Part shown: piece after piece, positions 1 to 8,762 of the stretch | Position numbering within the stretch: position 1 is the stretch's first letter | How the letters are laid out: each line of letters opens with the position of its first letter | Origin: Deltaproteobacteria bacterium | Lineage (GTDB): Bacteria; Myxococcota_A; UBA9160; UBA4427 | DNA length: 64,000 nucleotides | Direction: 5' to 3' | Assembly: GCA_029261855.1 (NCBI GenBank) | Contig: JAJDAN010000026.1 | Location: 62,001 to 126,000, forward strand | Made by a program: the position numbers and the translations under genes | The notes under the pieces: model-generated | Told to the model about the DNA's origin: nothing | What the model saw: the letters and a program-made list of their open reading frames with translations, nothing else | Databases searched by the model: none

Positions 1-474
1 GGCGCCGGGCGCGCCGTCTACGAGGTCGTGCTCGCCGCACAGGAAGCAGCCCTCGCGTTGTGTCGTCCCGGCGCGACGCTTCCCCAGATCCACGAAGCTG
101 CCGTGCGGTCGCTGATCGAGGGCATGGTTTCCCTCCAGCTCGTCGAGGGGACGGTGGATGATGTCTTCGCGAACGAGAGCTACCGGCCGTGGTACATGCA
201 CGGCACCAGCCACTGGCTGGGACTCGACGTCCACGACGTCGGGACCTATTCGCGCGGCAAGGAGCCGCGAAAGCTCGAGCCCGGGATGGTCTTCACGGTC
301 GAGCCCGGACTCTATGTTCGCGACGACGACGAGAATGCTCCCGAATCACTGCGTGGTCTCGGTGTTCGCATCGAAGACGACGTGATCATCACCGACGATG
401 GTCACGAAAACCTGAACACCGCCATCGCGAAGCGCATCCCGGACGTCGAAGCCTGGGTGCGCGCAGGCTCCTGA
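1..474 (+). CDS. M24 metallopeptidase (Xaa-Pro aminopeptidase type), C-terminal fragment
   Basis: The frame is open from the first base, so the gene begins outside the window and only about 157 C-terminal residues are present. It matches the pita-bread catalytic domain of M24 peptidases, which remove an N-terminal residue preceding proline using two metal ions. Visible are the His block [15 protein letters not shown], the Glu-containing strand [10 protein letters not shown] and the last metal-ligand strand [11 protein letters not shown]. The fragment ends with TGA 19 bases before the acetyl-CoA synthetase start, so the two may be co-transcribed. Aminopeptidase P is the best fit, but prolidase cannot be excluded without the N-terminus. 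Confidence 0.85.
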   Translation, partial: GAGRAVYEVVLAAQEAALALCRPGATLPQIHEAAVRSLIEGMVSLQLVEGTVDDVFANESYRPWYMHGTSHWLGLDVHDVGTYSRGKEPRKLEPGMVFTVEPGLYVRDDDENAPESLRGLGVRIEDDVIITDDGHENLNTAIAKRIPDVEAWVRAGS

Positions 475-493
475 AACCGGAACCCGAGGAAAC

Positions 494-2449
494 ATGCCCG
501 ACATCGAATCCCTGTTGAAGGAAAAGCGCGTCTTCAAGCCGGCGCCGGAATTCACCCGCCAGGCGAACTGGAACAAGAAGACCATCGACGAGTACCGCAA
601 GCTCGCCGCTCGCAGCCCCGAGCGCTTCTGGGCCAAGATGGCGAAGGAGAACGTCTCCTGGTTCAGCCCCTGGAAGAAGGTGCTGGACTGGAAGCCTCCC
701 TTTGCGAAGTGGTTCGTCGGCGGCAAGCTCAACGTCGCCTACAACTGCCTCGACCGACATCTCGAGGGCGAGCACGCCTGGCGCCGCAACAAGGCCGCGA
801 TCATCTGGGAAGGCGAGCCCGGGGACTCGCGTGTGCTCACCTACGGCGAGCTGCACCGGGAAGTCTGCAAGTTCGCAAACGTACTCAAGGGTCTGGGCGT
901 CAAGAAGGGCGATCGCGTCTGCCTCTACATGCCGATGGTGCCGGAGCTCGCCATCGCCATGCTCGCCTGCGCGCGCATCGGCGCGCCCCACAGCATCGTG
1001 TTCGGAGGCTTCTCGGCCGAAGCCCTGCGCGACCGCATCAACGACGCGGAAGCAAAGGTCGTGATCACCGCCGACGGCGGCTACCGCAAGGGAGCGGGCT
1101 TCGCCCTCAAGCCGGCGGTCGATGAGGCCCTGGACGGCTGCGCCTGCGTCACCGACGTCGTCGTCGTCGAACGCATCCAGAACGGCACGCCCATGCAGAG
1201 CGGGCGCGATCACTACTGGCACGAGCTGATGAAGGACGCCAGCGCGACCTGCGCGCCCGCGAAGCTCGACGCCGAGCACCCGCTCTTCATCCTCTACACG
1301 AGTGGTACCACGGGCAACCCGAAGGGAATCCTGCACACCACCGGTGGCTACCTCACGCACGTCACGACCACCTTCAAGGCGATCTTCGACATCAAGGACG
1401 AGGACGTCTACTGGTGCACCGCCGACATCGGGTGGGTCACCGGTCACTCGTACGTCGTGTACGGACCGCTCGCGAACGGCGCCACCACGATGATGTACGA
1501 AGGCGTACCCACCCATCCGGGTCCCGACCGCTGGTGGTCGCTGATCGCGAAGTGGGGCGTCAGCATCTTCTACACGGCGCCGACGGCGATCCGTACCTTC
1601 ATCCGCCTGGGCGACGACCTGCCCAAGGCGCACGATCTGTCGTCCCTGCGGCTGCTCGGCAGCGTCGGCGAGCCGATCAACCCCGAAGCGTGGATGTGGT
1701 ACCACCGGGTCATCGGCAAGAAGAAGTGCCCCATCGTCGATACCTGGTGGCAGACGGAGACCGGCGGGATCATGATCACACCGTTGCCCGGTGCGGTTGC
1801 CACGACACCCGGGTCCGCAACGCTTCCCTTCCCGGGCATCGACGCCGCCATCTACGACGAGGAAGGCAACGAGGTTCCACCCGGCGCCGGCGGTCTGCTC
1901 GTCGTCCGCAAGCCGTGGCCCGGTATGTTGCGCGGTATCTGGGGCGACCCGGAGCGCTACAAGAAAACCTACTGGGGCACCTTCAAGAACACCTACCTGG
2001 CCGGTGACGGCGCCCATCGCGACAAGAAGGGCTACTTCTGGATCATGGGCCGGGTCGACGACGTCATGAACGTCTCGGGCCACCGCATCGGCACCATGGA
2101 GGTGGAGAGCGCACTGGTCTCGCACCCGAACGTCGCCGAGGCCGCGGTGGTCGGCCGACCGGACGACATCACCGGCACCGCCATCGTGGCCTTCGTCACG
2201 CCGACGGGGGGAACCGACGCAGGCGCGGCACTGAACCAGACCCTGCGCGGACACGTCACGAAGGAGATCGGCGCCATCGCGCGGCCGGCGGAGATCCGCT
2301 TCACCGACGCGCTGCCCAAGACACGCTCGGGCAAGATCATGCGACGCCTGCTTCGCGACATCGCGTCGGACAAGGAATCGACGGGCGACACCAGCACCCT
2401 CGAGGACTTCAGTGTCCTCGCCCAACTGCGCGAGTCCGAGGAGGACTGA
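494..2449 (+). CDS. acsA: Acetyl-CoA synthetase (AMP-forming)
   Basis: Activates acetate with ATP and CoA to acetyl-CoA through an acetyl-adenylate. The 651 residues match the usual family length of about 650. Motifs in order: the ATP loop [11 protein letters not shown] near residue 267, the acetate-pocket segment [13 protein letters not shown], the adenylate motif [10 protein letters not shown] near 415, the hinge region [17 protein letters not shown], and the C-terminal [10 protein letters not shown] containing Lys614, the position acetylated in known Acs enzymes. The ATG is preceded by GAGGAAAC, a good ribosome site. A five-base gap to the next gene suggests translation coupling. Propionyl-CoA synthetase is a less likely alternative. 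Confidence 0.95.
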   Translation: MPDIESLLKEKRVFKPAPEFTRQANWNKKTIDEYRKLAARSPERFWAKMAKENVSWFSPWKKVLDWKPPFAKWFVGGKLNVAYNCLDRHLEGEHAWRRNKAAIIWEGEPGDSRVLTYGELHREVCKFANVLKGLGVKKGDRVCLYMPMVPELAIAMLACARIGAPHSIVFGGFSAEALRDRINDAEAKVVITADGGYRKGAGFALKPAVDEALDGCACVTDVVVVERIQNGTPMQSGRDHYWHELMKDASATCAPAKLDAEHPLFILYTSGTTGNPKGILHTTGGYLTHVTTTFKAIFDIKDEDVYWCTADIGWVTGHSYVVYGPLANGATTMMYEGVPTHPGPDRWWSLIAKWGVSIFYTAPTAIRTFIRLGDDLPKAHDLSSLRLLGSVGEPINPEAWMWYHRVIGKKKCPIVDTWWQTETGGIMITPLPGAVATTPGSATLPFPGIDAAIYDEEGNEVPPGAGGLLVVRKPWPGMLRGIWGDPERYKKTYWGTFKNTYLAGDGAHRDKKGYFWIMGRVDDVMNVSGHRIGTMEVESALVSHPNVAEAAVVGRPDDITGTAIVAFVTPTGGTDAGAALNQTLRGHVTKEIGAIARPAEIRFTDALPKTRSGKIMRRLLRDIASDKESTGDTSTLEDFSVLAQLRESEED

Positions 2450-2454
2450 TTCTG

Positions 2455-2898
2455 ATGGCTCCCTCACTGAAGATGACGAAGCAGGAACGCCACGACTTCC
2501 TCGCCGGCGTGCACGTGGGCGTCATCAGCATCGACGATCCCGGCCGGGCACCGCTCGCGGCTCCCGTCTGGTACGCCTACACGCCGGAGAAGGGCGTGTG
2601 GCTCGTCACCGGCAAGGGGTCGAAGAAGGGAGTGGCGCTCGAGAAGGCCGGTCGCTTCAGCCTCGTCGCCCAGCAGGAAGACATGCCGTACAAGTACGTC
2701 AGCGTCGAAGGCCCGATCGTCGAGGTGCGGAAGGCAGGGCTCGAAGAAGACCGCCGCCCCATGGCGTGGCGCTACCTCGGCGAGGAATTCGGAAACTCGT
2801 ACGTCGAGAGCGGCAGCGGTGAAGACGAGTGGGTCTACCGCATGCAGCCCGAGCGCTGGCTGACTGTCGACTACGCCAAGATGCTACCCGGCGAATAG
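2455..2898 (+). CDS. Pyridoxamine 5'-phosphate oxidase-family (split beta-barrel) protein
   Basis: A 147-residue protein of the FMN- or F420-binding split-barrel superfamily. Typical features are the start KQERHDFLAGVHVGVISI, a substrate-contact strand APVWYAYTPEKGVWLVTG, the phosphate-binding region SKKGVALEKAGRFSLV, and the strand YKYVSVEGPIVEV. Length and order match small oxidases annotated as PPOX or F420-dependent proteins. The cofactor cannot be decided from sequence reading alone. It follows acsA by five bases and converges with the regulator on the opposite strand, leaving one base between the two stop codons. No pathway can be assigned. Confidence 0.75.
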   Translation: MAPSLKMTKQERHDFLAGVHVGVISIDDPGRAPLAAPVWYAYTPEKGVWLVTGKGSKKGVALEKAGRFSLVAQQEDMPYKYVSVEGPIVEVRKAGLEEDRRPMAWRYLGEEFGNSYVESGSGEDEWVYRMQPERWLTVDYAKMLPGE

Positions 2899-2899
2899 G

Positions 2900-5800
2900 C
2901 TACAGCCGGCAGCCGGTGGCTTCTTCCAGCTCGCGGCCTTCCCGGGCCAGGGCTTCTGCGCGGGTGCGGTCCCCGCGACGCTCGAGCAGCTTCGCGAAGT
3001 CCTGCTGGATGCGGGCCTGCATCGGTCTGGCGTGCATTCGCTTGGCGCCTTCGAGTGCGTGCTCGTAGTACTGCACCGCGAGATCCGCGACGCCTAGCAC
3101 CTCCTGCAGACGAGCCAGGCAGTAGCTGACCGGGCCGCCGTACAGCACGGGGATGGGCAGGATGCCGTGCAGCTCCTCCTCGGGTCCGAGCAACTTGACG
3201 AGCCGTTCGGCACGCGGGGCGTCGTCGAGATCTGCACACAAGTGCGCGGTTTCCACGAGGGTCCCGACCCATCGGATGCCCCGGGCCACGCCCTCGAAGT
3301 CATCCTCGGCAAGGTTCTCCCAAAGCTCGCGCGCGCCGCTCTCGTTGCCGAGGCGAAGCTCGGTGCGTCCCATGACGGCGCGCGCCCAGTGGTTCGGGCC
3401 GAGCTTCGAGGAAAGCGCCCGGGAAAAGAGCGGGCGGATGGCCTCGTGGTCCTGGCGGTAGCGGTACAGAAGCATCTGCTGACCGTTGAAGCAGGCCTGG
3501 GCGTAGGGATGCGTGATGCGGCGCCCGAGCAGCAGGGAGTCGGCCATCATCTGCTCGACCTCCAAGGTGCGGCCTTCGAGCAGCGCGAGACCCGCGTCGA
3601 AGACGCTCGTGTGCCAGGCGATGCTCGGCGAGGGCAGGTCCGACGCGAGCCGACCCGTCTCCTCGCGCATGGCGAGCGCTGCGTCGTGATCGCCGACGGA
3701 CAGGTGGTCGCAGGCGATGTCGAGCAGTGCGATCACGGCCGTGTCGTGGCTGTCCGACTGACGCGCAGCCTCCACCAGCTCGCGGGCCAGGTTGCGGCGT
3801 TCTTCGAGGTGGTCCGGGCCGGCGAGTGCGTAATGCAGGACGTAGAGCGTCTCCTGCAGGGTCTCTGGATCTTCACTCTCGCGACCGAGCCTCACTGCAT
3901 CGCGCGCGATCGCCAGACAGCCGGGATGCCGGATACCCAGATAGGCCTGCCTCGCCATCAAGCTCGCCCGCAGCGCGGTCGCATCGGCGTCCAGACCGGC
4001 CAGCGCCTCGTCGACGACCGCCGTTGCCTCGGAGTCTTCCGGCGACCATTCGTTGACATCGCAGAAGCGAACGGCGGCGAGCGCGAACTCGCGGGAGCGA
4101 CCGAGGGTGCGCGCGCTCTCCATCGCCCGGCGCGAGACTTCTCGCCGCTTCTCGCGATCTCCCGCGCGACGGTGGGCCTCTCCCAGCTCGATCAACACGG
4201 CCAGGCGCCGGTCCGGATTCACGATGTCGCCATGCTCCAGGGCATCGACGGCCTGCTCATAGTGGGTCGCCGCCTGCTCGTAGGCGAAGTTGCGGGCCGC
4301 TTCGTCGGCCGCAGCGATCGCGCACTCGAAAGCGAGCTCGGGGCTGCCAACGGCGAGGCTCTGATGATGATGATGCGCCAGCTCGGCAATCACAGGGGTC
4401 GGGTCGTCCGCGTGCTGGGACTCCAGACGCTCGGCCGCCCGGCAATGCAGACGCGCCCGCCGCCCCCGCTGCAGTCCCTCGTAGGCTGCCTCCTGGAACA
4501 ACGCGTGCACGAAGCGGTAGGTCGCCGGCGTGTCGGGGACCTCTTCGAGGACGCCCGAGGCAACCGCCTCGTCCATCAGGTCGAGCGCCTCTTCGCGCGA
4601 GATGTCGGCGACCGCTGCCACGGCAGCCAGTGGCAACTCGCGTCCCAGCACTGCGCCGGCTGCCACCAGCTCCGCGCAGGGCGGCGACAGGGCTTCGAGG
4701 GAGCGACGAATCAGGTCCACGGCGTGAGCCGGCAGGGTGATGCCGCGCCGCCGGATGCGTTCGGGCTGCTTGAGATCGCCTCGCTCCGCGAGCAGACGGA
4801 CCGCTTCCCGCACGAACAGGGGGACGCCCTCGCTGCGCGCGAACAGCTCGGAGGTCAGCTCGGCGGGCGCCGGCCGCCCGATCACCTCGCCGAGCAGCTG
4901 CCCGATGTCCCCGCGCGACAGACCGGTCAGCTCGACCTGGTCGCAACAGGCGTGTTTGCGCAGCACCGAGAGGCAGCGGCTCAGCGGGTGTCCGCGTTCT
5001 CGCGGCTCGTTCCGCACGGTGCCGATCAACAGCAACCGCGAATGTTCGACTTCGAACGACAGGTGCTCGAGCAGGCGAAGCGAAGGAGACTGCGCCCACT
5101 GCAGGTCTTCGAGCACGATGGTCACGGGCCGCGCCTTGCTCGCCTGGATGACGCCGCGAGCAACCGCATCGAAGAAGCGGAAACGCTGCTCGGGGTCGGC
5201 GCTGTTGCCCGAGCGCGCGAGCAGGTGCTCCCAGTCGTCGTCCTGCTCGACGAGACCCGCCTGCGCCAGGCCGCGCAGCGCCTGGGACCACAGCCAGAAG
5301 GCGGGCACGCCCTCACCGTCGCGGCTGCGGCCGAAGACCGCGAGCCCGCCCCGGTCGCTCACTTCGCGGGCGAAGACCTCGCTGAGACGCGTCTTCCCGA
5401 TACCTGCCGCGCCGCCGACCAGAACCAGACGCCCGTCGCCGGACTGCGCACGTCGCCAGGCCTCCCGAAGCTTTGCGAGCGCGTCCTCGCGTCCCACGAA
5501 CACGTCCCCGGACGCAACCTCCCGCGCCGGCACCGCTGCCGACCCGGGCCGAAAGTCGGATGTCGCCGCGACACGGGGTTCCGCCGCACGGCCCCTAATC
5601 TCGGCTACCTCGCCCGTGAACCGGTAGCCGCGCCGGGGGATGCTGCGAAGCAATGACCCTCTGTGGGTATCGTCGACCGCGCGCCGTGCATGGGACCCGG
5701 CGCGCGTCAGCGAGCTCGAGGTCACCGCGGTCTCGGGCCACAGCGCTTCGAAGAGCTCGTCCTGGGTCACTATCCTGTCGCGCTCGCGGACCAACAGGCA

Positions 5801-5902
5801 GAGCAGCGCGAAGGGCTTCGGCTGAAGGGACACGACCTCGCCGCCACGGCGCAGCTCGCCCGCCTGTTCGTCGAGCTCGAAGGCGCCGAAGCGGTAGATC
5901 AT
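2900..5902 (-). CDS. Winged-helix transcriptional regulator with AAA-type ATPase and TPR-like region
   Basis: About 1000 residues if translation starts at the ATG at 5902; an in-frame ATG at 5956 would add 18 residues that do not resemble the domain. The N-terminal 95 residues are an OmpR/CadC-type winged helix (YRFGAFELD, PKPFALLCLLV, then the wing RGYRFTGEV). A predicted NTPase follows, with Walker A GGAAGIGKTRL near residue 160 and Walker B IVLEDLQWAQ near 262. The C-terminal 500 residues are helical and Ala/Leu-rich, as in TPR signal-sensing arms of SARP/MalT-like regulators. No receiver domain is visible. The adjacent upstream genes encode two methyltransferases, which are plausible targets. 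Their promoter carries 11-bp-spaced direct repeats of the kind OmpR-type domains bind. Confidence 0.85.
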   Translation of the reverse strand: MIYRFGAFELDEQAGELRRGGEVVSLQPKPFALLCLLVRERDRIVTQDELFEALWPETAVTSSSLTRAGSHARRAVDDTHRGSLLRSIPRRGYRFTGEVAEIRGRAAEPRVAATSDFRPGSAAVPAREVASGDVFVGREDALAKLREAWRRAQSGDGRLVLVGGAAGIGKTRLSEVFAREVSDRGGLAVFGRSRDGEGVPAFWLWSQALRGLAQAGLVEQDDDWEHLLARSGNSADPEQRFRFFDAVARGVIQASKARPVTIVLEDLQWAQSPSLRLLEHLSFEVEHSRLLLIGTVRNEPRERGHPLSRCLSVLRKHACCDQVELTGLSRGDIGQLLGEVIGRPAPAELTSELFARSEGVPLFVREAVRLLAERGDLKQPERIRRRGITLPAHAVDLIRRSLEALSPPCAELVAAGAVLGRELPLAAVAAVADISREEALDLMDEAVASGVLEEVPDTPATYRFVHALFQEAAYEGLQRGRRARLHCRAAERLESQHADDPTPVIAELAHHHHQSLAVGSPELAFECAIAAADEAARNFAYEQAATHYEQAVDALEHGDIVNPDRRLAVLIELGEAHRRAGDREKRREVSRRAMESARTLGRSREFALAAVRFCDVNEWSPEDSEATAVVDEALAGLDADATALRASLMARQAYLGIRHPGCLAIARDAVRLGRESEDPETLQETLYVLHYALAGPDHLEERRNLARELVEAARQSDSHDTAVIALLDIACDHLSVGDHDAALAMREETGRLASDLPSPSIAWHTSVFDAGLALLEGRTLEVEQMMADSLLLGRRITHPYAQACFNGQQMLLYRYRQDHEAIRPLFSRALSSKLGPNHWARAVMGRTELRLGNESGARELWENLAEDDFEGVARGIRWVGTLVETAHLCADLDDAPRAERLVKLLGPEEELHGILPIPVLYGGPVSYCLARLQEVLGVADLAVQYYEHALEGAKRMHARPMQARIQQDFAKLLERRGDRTRAEALAREGRELEEATGCRL

Positions 5903-5931
5903 CGCCGGCAGAGAGTAACAGCGACCCACGC

Positions 5932-5966
5932 AAAACGGCGCGCTGGCCCTCGCCAACGCGCCGTTT
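5932..5966 (-). terminator. Hairpin terminator candidate after the methyltransferase gene
   Basis: A perfect 10-bp inverted repeat, AAACGGCGCG and CGCGCCGTTT, with a 14-base loop lies between the methyltransferase stop and the regulator start. Read on the minus strand the second arm runs into TTTT, a short U tract. This fits an intrinsic terminator that separates the methyltransferase pair from the regulator gene, although the U tract is weak. Confidence 0.6.
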
Positions 5967-5983
5967 CCTGGTGGACCTGCGAA

Positions 5984-7054
5984 CTACTTGCGTGCCAGGT
6001 AGTAGTAGTTCATGGCGTCGTGGGGAAGCTCTCGCACGCTCACGTTCCCAAAGCCCGCGGTGGCGAGCATCGAGCAGGCGAGCTCCTTGCCCCACATGGC
6101 GCCGAGCCCCGCGCCGTCCGCGGACAACGAGACCGTCATGCAATGCATGCACGAGATCGTATACAGGAAGGGCGCCATGGCGTTGTCACGGTCCGTGTGG
6201 ACATGGCTCGAGCCCGCGATGTCCTGCATCAGGAAGAGGCCGTCGTCGCGCAGCGCGCGGGACAGCCCGCTGAGCACCACGTCCGGACGGGCCTGGTCGT
6301 GGATCGCGTCGAAGGCCGTGACGAGGTCGAAGGCAGCATCGACCTCGAGGTCCGCGACGTCGCGGAGCTCGAAGTGGACGTTGCCGAGGCCGCGGGTGGC
6401 CGCCTGGGACTTGCCCGCGGCGATGCCCTCGGACGACAGGTCGTAGCCCACGAAGCGGCTGTTGGGGAAGGCTTCGGCCATGAGGTTGAGCGCACGCCCG
6501 CTGCCGCAGCCGACATCGAGCACGTCGATGCCGCGTTCGAGCGCATTCACCACACCGGGGATACCCGGCAGGATTTCGTCGAGCAGGACCGCGACCACGG
6601 ACTGGTCGCTCTCCTCGGCCATGACCGCGTGGAAGCGGTCATAGGCCGAGTAGGGCACGCCGCCGCCGTGCTCGAAGCACGAGACGATCTGGTCCTCCAC
6701 GCCTGCCAGCACCGGGATCCACTGACAGGTGGCCGCCATGTTGTTCGGCCGCGCCTCGCGGGTCAGCGACGCCGCATGCTCCAGGGGCAGGGCGTAGCTG
6801 TCGCTCGCTTCGTCGAAGCCGACGATGCCGCTCGTCACCATGGCGCCGAGCCATTCGCGGACATACCGCTCGTCGAGGCCGGCCTCACTGGCGATGCCCT
6901 GGCTGCCCTGGGGCGCGATTCGCGCCATCACGTCGAAGAGGCCGGTTCGATGCCCCACCGAGATCATCAGGGCGCTGGCCGCGCCATTGAGGATGTCCAC
7001 CATCCTTCCGCCGAACGCCTCGGCGCGGGCCTTGTCGAAGTCTTGCGTACTCAT
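5984..7054 (-). CDS. Class I SAM-dependent methyltransferase with N-terminal winged-helix domain
   Basis: A 356-residue protein starting at the ATG at 7054. Residues 20-90 form a winged-helix dimerisation module (GLFDVMARI, then ERYVREWLGAMVTSGIV). The catalytic Rossmann domain carries the SAM motif DVLDVGCGSG near residue 176, an acidic motif FVGYDLS and the post-motif FDLVTAFDAIHDQ. This is the layout of small-molecule O-, N- or S-methyltransferases rather than of DNA or rRNA enzymes. It is encoded 68 bases downstream of an MddA-type methyltransferase on the same strand, so both probably share a promoter. A role in thiol or sulfide methylation is possible by context only. The substrate is not readable from sequence. 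Confidence 0.85.
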   Translation of the reverse strand: MSTQDFDKARAEAFGGRMVDILNGAASALMISVGHRTGLFDVMARIAPQGSQGIASEAGLDERYVREWLGAMVTSGIVGFDEASDSYALPLEHAASLTREARPNNMAATCQWIPVLAGVEDQIVSCFEHGGGVPYSAYDRFHAVMAEESDQSVVAVLLDEILPGIPGVVNALERGIDVLDVGCGSGRALNLMAEAFPNSRFVGYDLSSEGIAAGKSQAATRGLGNVHFELRDVADLEVDAAFDLVTAFDAIHDQARPDVVLSGLSRALRDDGLFLMQDIAGSSHVHTDRDNAMAPFLYTISCMHCMTVSLSADGAGLGAMWGKELACSMLATAGFGNVSVRELPHDAMNYYYLARK

Positions 7055-7122
7055 CGTCGCGTCTCCGGTATCGAGCCGTGGCCCGAGTTGCGTGAAGCTC
7101 GCAGGTGGATCGAGCGGGCGGG

Positions 7123-7887
7123 TCAGGCCGCGCCACGGACGCGAGCGGGCTGCTCGCGCCGCCCCCCGAAGCGGGGGATGAACTTGGGCGTGCGCGCGCG
7201 GTACTCGCGGTACTCGTTGCCGAGCAGGTCCCCGAGGTCGCGTTCTTCGAAGAGAATCGCGACGAGGATGTAGCCGGTGGTGCCGATGGCCAGGAGCAGG
7301 TGCCCGGCAGTCATGTCCGGCGTCGCCCAGAAGGTGACGAACCAACCGACGTAGAGCGGGTGCCGGATGTACTTGTACAGCGAAGGCGTGACGAAGCTCT
7401 TCTCGGTGTACGGCCGGCCACGGAAGTACAACACGACCTGGCGCAGCCCGAACAGGTCGAAGTGATCGATCAGGAAGGTCGAGTAGAGCACGAGTGCGGC
7501 GCCAGCCAGGAAGACGCCTGTCAAGACGGTGCGAGCGGTCTCGTCCGTCACCGAGTAGATGACCTGCGGCAGGGGCTGCCAGGCCCAGAAGAGCAGGATG
7601 AACGCCACGCTGCTCGCCAGCACATAGGTGGCGCGCTCGGCAGGCTGCGGGATGACGCGCGTGATCCAGCGCTTGAAGAAGGGGCGAGCCATCACGCTGT
7701 GCTGCAGCGCGAAGACGGTGAGCAGGAGACCGTTGACGGCGATTGCGGCCGGCCAGCCGACCCACTCGCCCGTATCGATGGACTTGGGGACGACCAGATT
7801 CCCGATGAACCCGATGGAATAGAGGAAGGTCGCGAAGAAGATCGCGTACGTGATGAATGCGTAGAGCAGGACGGCGGTGCGCTTCAT
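7123..7887 (-). CDS. mddA: Methanethiol S-methyltransferase (MddA-like integral membrane enzyme)
   Basis: A 254-residue polytopic membrane protein with about five hydrophobic segments, related to isoprenylcysteine carboxyl methyltransferases. MddA enzymes methylate methanethiol to dimethyl sulfide using SAM. The C-terminal signature is present: YKYIRHPLYVGW near residue 170, FWATPDMTAGHLL, GYILVAILFEERDLGDLLG, and YREYRARTPKFIP. The N-terminal ALQHSVMARPFFKRW is also typical. The MddA subgroup is more specific than the generic ICMT or NnrU label because of the FWATPDMT and EERDL blocks. The ATG at 7887 follows GGAGAAAACGCC. The gene heads a probable operon with the class I methyltransferase. 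Confidence 0.75.
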   Translation of the reverse strand: MKRTAVLLYAFITYAIFFATFLYSIGFIGNLVVPKSIDTGEWVGWPAAIAVNGLLLTVFALQHSVMARPFFKRWITRVIPQPAERATYVLASSVAFILLFWAWQPLPQVIYSVTDETARTVLTGVFLAGAALVLYSTFLIDHFDLFGLRQVVLYFRGRPYTEKSFVTPSLYKYIRHPLYVGWFVTFWATPDMTAGHLLLAIGTTGYILVAILFEERDLGDLLGNEYREYRARTPKFIPRFGGRREQPARVRGAA

Positions 7888-7980
7888 GGCGTTTTCTCCG
7901 ATCTCGAATCCCCGGGTGCTGACCCGGGGGTTGCGGTGGAAGGAACGCCGGGAACATCGCCAGATCCGGCAGACCGCGCG

Positions 7981-8008
7981 TTACCGCGGCCTTACCGTTT
8001 CCGTACCG
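7981..8008. promoter_or_regulatory. Three direct repeats with 11-bp period upstream of mddA
   Basis: TTACCG at 7981 and 7992 is followed by GTACCG at 8003, giving exact 11-bp spacing between equivalent bases. Direct repeats of about one helical turn are the usual target of OmpR/PhoB-type winged-helix domains. The large regulator encoded just beyond the methyltransferase pair has exactly such a domain, so this is a reasonable binding site. The assignment is inferred. Confidence 0.5.
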
Positions 8009-8016
8009 TCGCCGAG

Positions 8017-8022
8017 ATCATA
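8017..8022 (-). promoter_or_regulatory. Possible -10 box (TATGAT) for mddA
   Basis: On the minus strand TATGAT lies in a locally A/T-rich patch about 130 bases before the mddA start. No good -35 box sits 16-18 bases upstream. If this is the promoter, the direct repeats at 7981-8008 lie just downstream of it, a repressor-like position. Weak evidence. Confidence 0.25.
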
Positions 8023-8044
8023 AAACGCTTGTATTTGCGGTTAG

Positions 8045-8671
8045 TTACAGATCGGCAGGGAGAAGGGCAGGGGTCGGGTCGCTGCTGGTGCGGACGACTC
8101 CCCAGCGGCCGGACGACCGCCGGGTCAGCTGGACGATGCACCCGAGCGCTGGGACGCCGTCGGGCAGCTCGGCGCCGAGCACCCGGCGCGCGATGGCCCG
8201 GATGACGCCCTTGTGGACCACCACGAGCACCGACGAGACGCCGCTCGCGAACAGGACGTCCACCGCCCGGTCGACCCGGACCTGGAGGTCCGCTCGCCGC
8301 TCGCCACCCGGGAAATCGAAACCGGGACGCTGCTGCTGCCAGTCCTCGTAGCGAACGGGGTCCCGCGCCCGGATCTCGTCCGCCGTGAGCCCCTCCCAGT
8401 CGCCGAAGTCGATCTCGCGCAGCTCGTCGAGCAGCCGAGCCGGCGCCTGGGGGAAGACGATTCGTGCCGATTCCCAGGCGCGGGAGAGCGGGCTCGTCAC
8501 CAGCAAGGGAAAGCCATCGCCTGGCAGCGCGAACCTCGCCTGGCGCATCTGCTCGCGCCCCAGGTCAGAAAGCGGCACGTCGGTGGCCCCGTAGTAGCGG
8601 ATACTCGATTCCCCCACGGTTTCACCATGGCGAACCAGGACGATGCGATTGAGCGGGCTGCCGTCGAGCAT
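8045..8671 (-). CDS. Histidine phosphatase family protein (phosphoglycerate mutase superfamily)
   Basis: A 208-residue protein with the phosphohistidine motif VLVRHGET near the N-terminus, the spacing PLSDLGREQ, the strand LVTSPLSRAWESA, the Glu-bearing LREIDFGDWEG and the second His in VLVVVHKGVIRAI. All four residues needed for phosphoryl transfer (Arg-His, Arg, Glu, His) are present. The best match is the CobC/broad-specificity phosphatase group rather than glycolytic mutases, given the short length and DFGDWEG. No cobalamin genes are nearby, so alpha-ribazole phosphatase activity is unsupported. It is divergent from the M23 peptidase gene. Confidence 0.85.
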   Translation of the reverse strand: MLDGSPLNRIVLVRHGETVGESSIRYYGATDVPLSDLGREQMRQARFALPGDGFPLLVTSPLSRAWESARIVFPQAPARLLDELREIDFGDWEGLTADEIRARDPVRYEDWQQQRPGFDFPGGERRADLQVRVDRAVDVLFASGVSSVLVVVHKGVIRAIARRVLGAELPDGVPALGCIVQLTRRSSGRWGVVRTSSDPTPALLPADL

Positions 8672-8762
8672 CGCGCGGGAGGATCCGTGAGCCGCAGGGC
8701 CACGTCAACGCGCCGCGCATGCGTTGCTATCGTGCCCGACTCGCCCCCCGGCGGAGAACCCA

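Noticed and set aside
389-2467. Long minus-strand open frame opposite acsA
   Set aside because: It is the antisense shadow of a complete acetyl-CoA synthetase.
3167-5656. Very long open frame on the plus strand opposite the regulator gene
   Set aside because: It has no recognisable motifs and an odd composition typical of the reverse frame of a G+C-rich gene; the minus-strand reading has clear winged-helix and Walker motifs.
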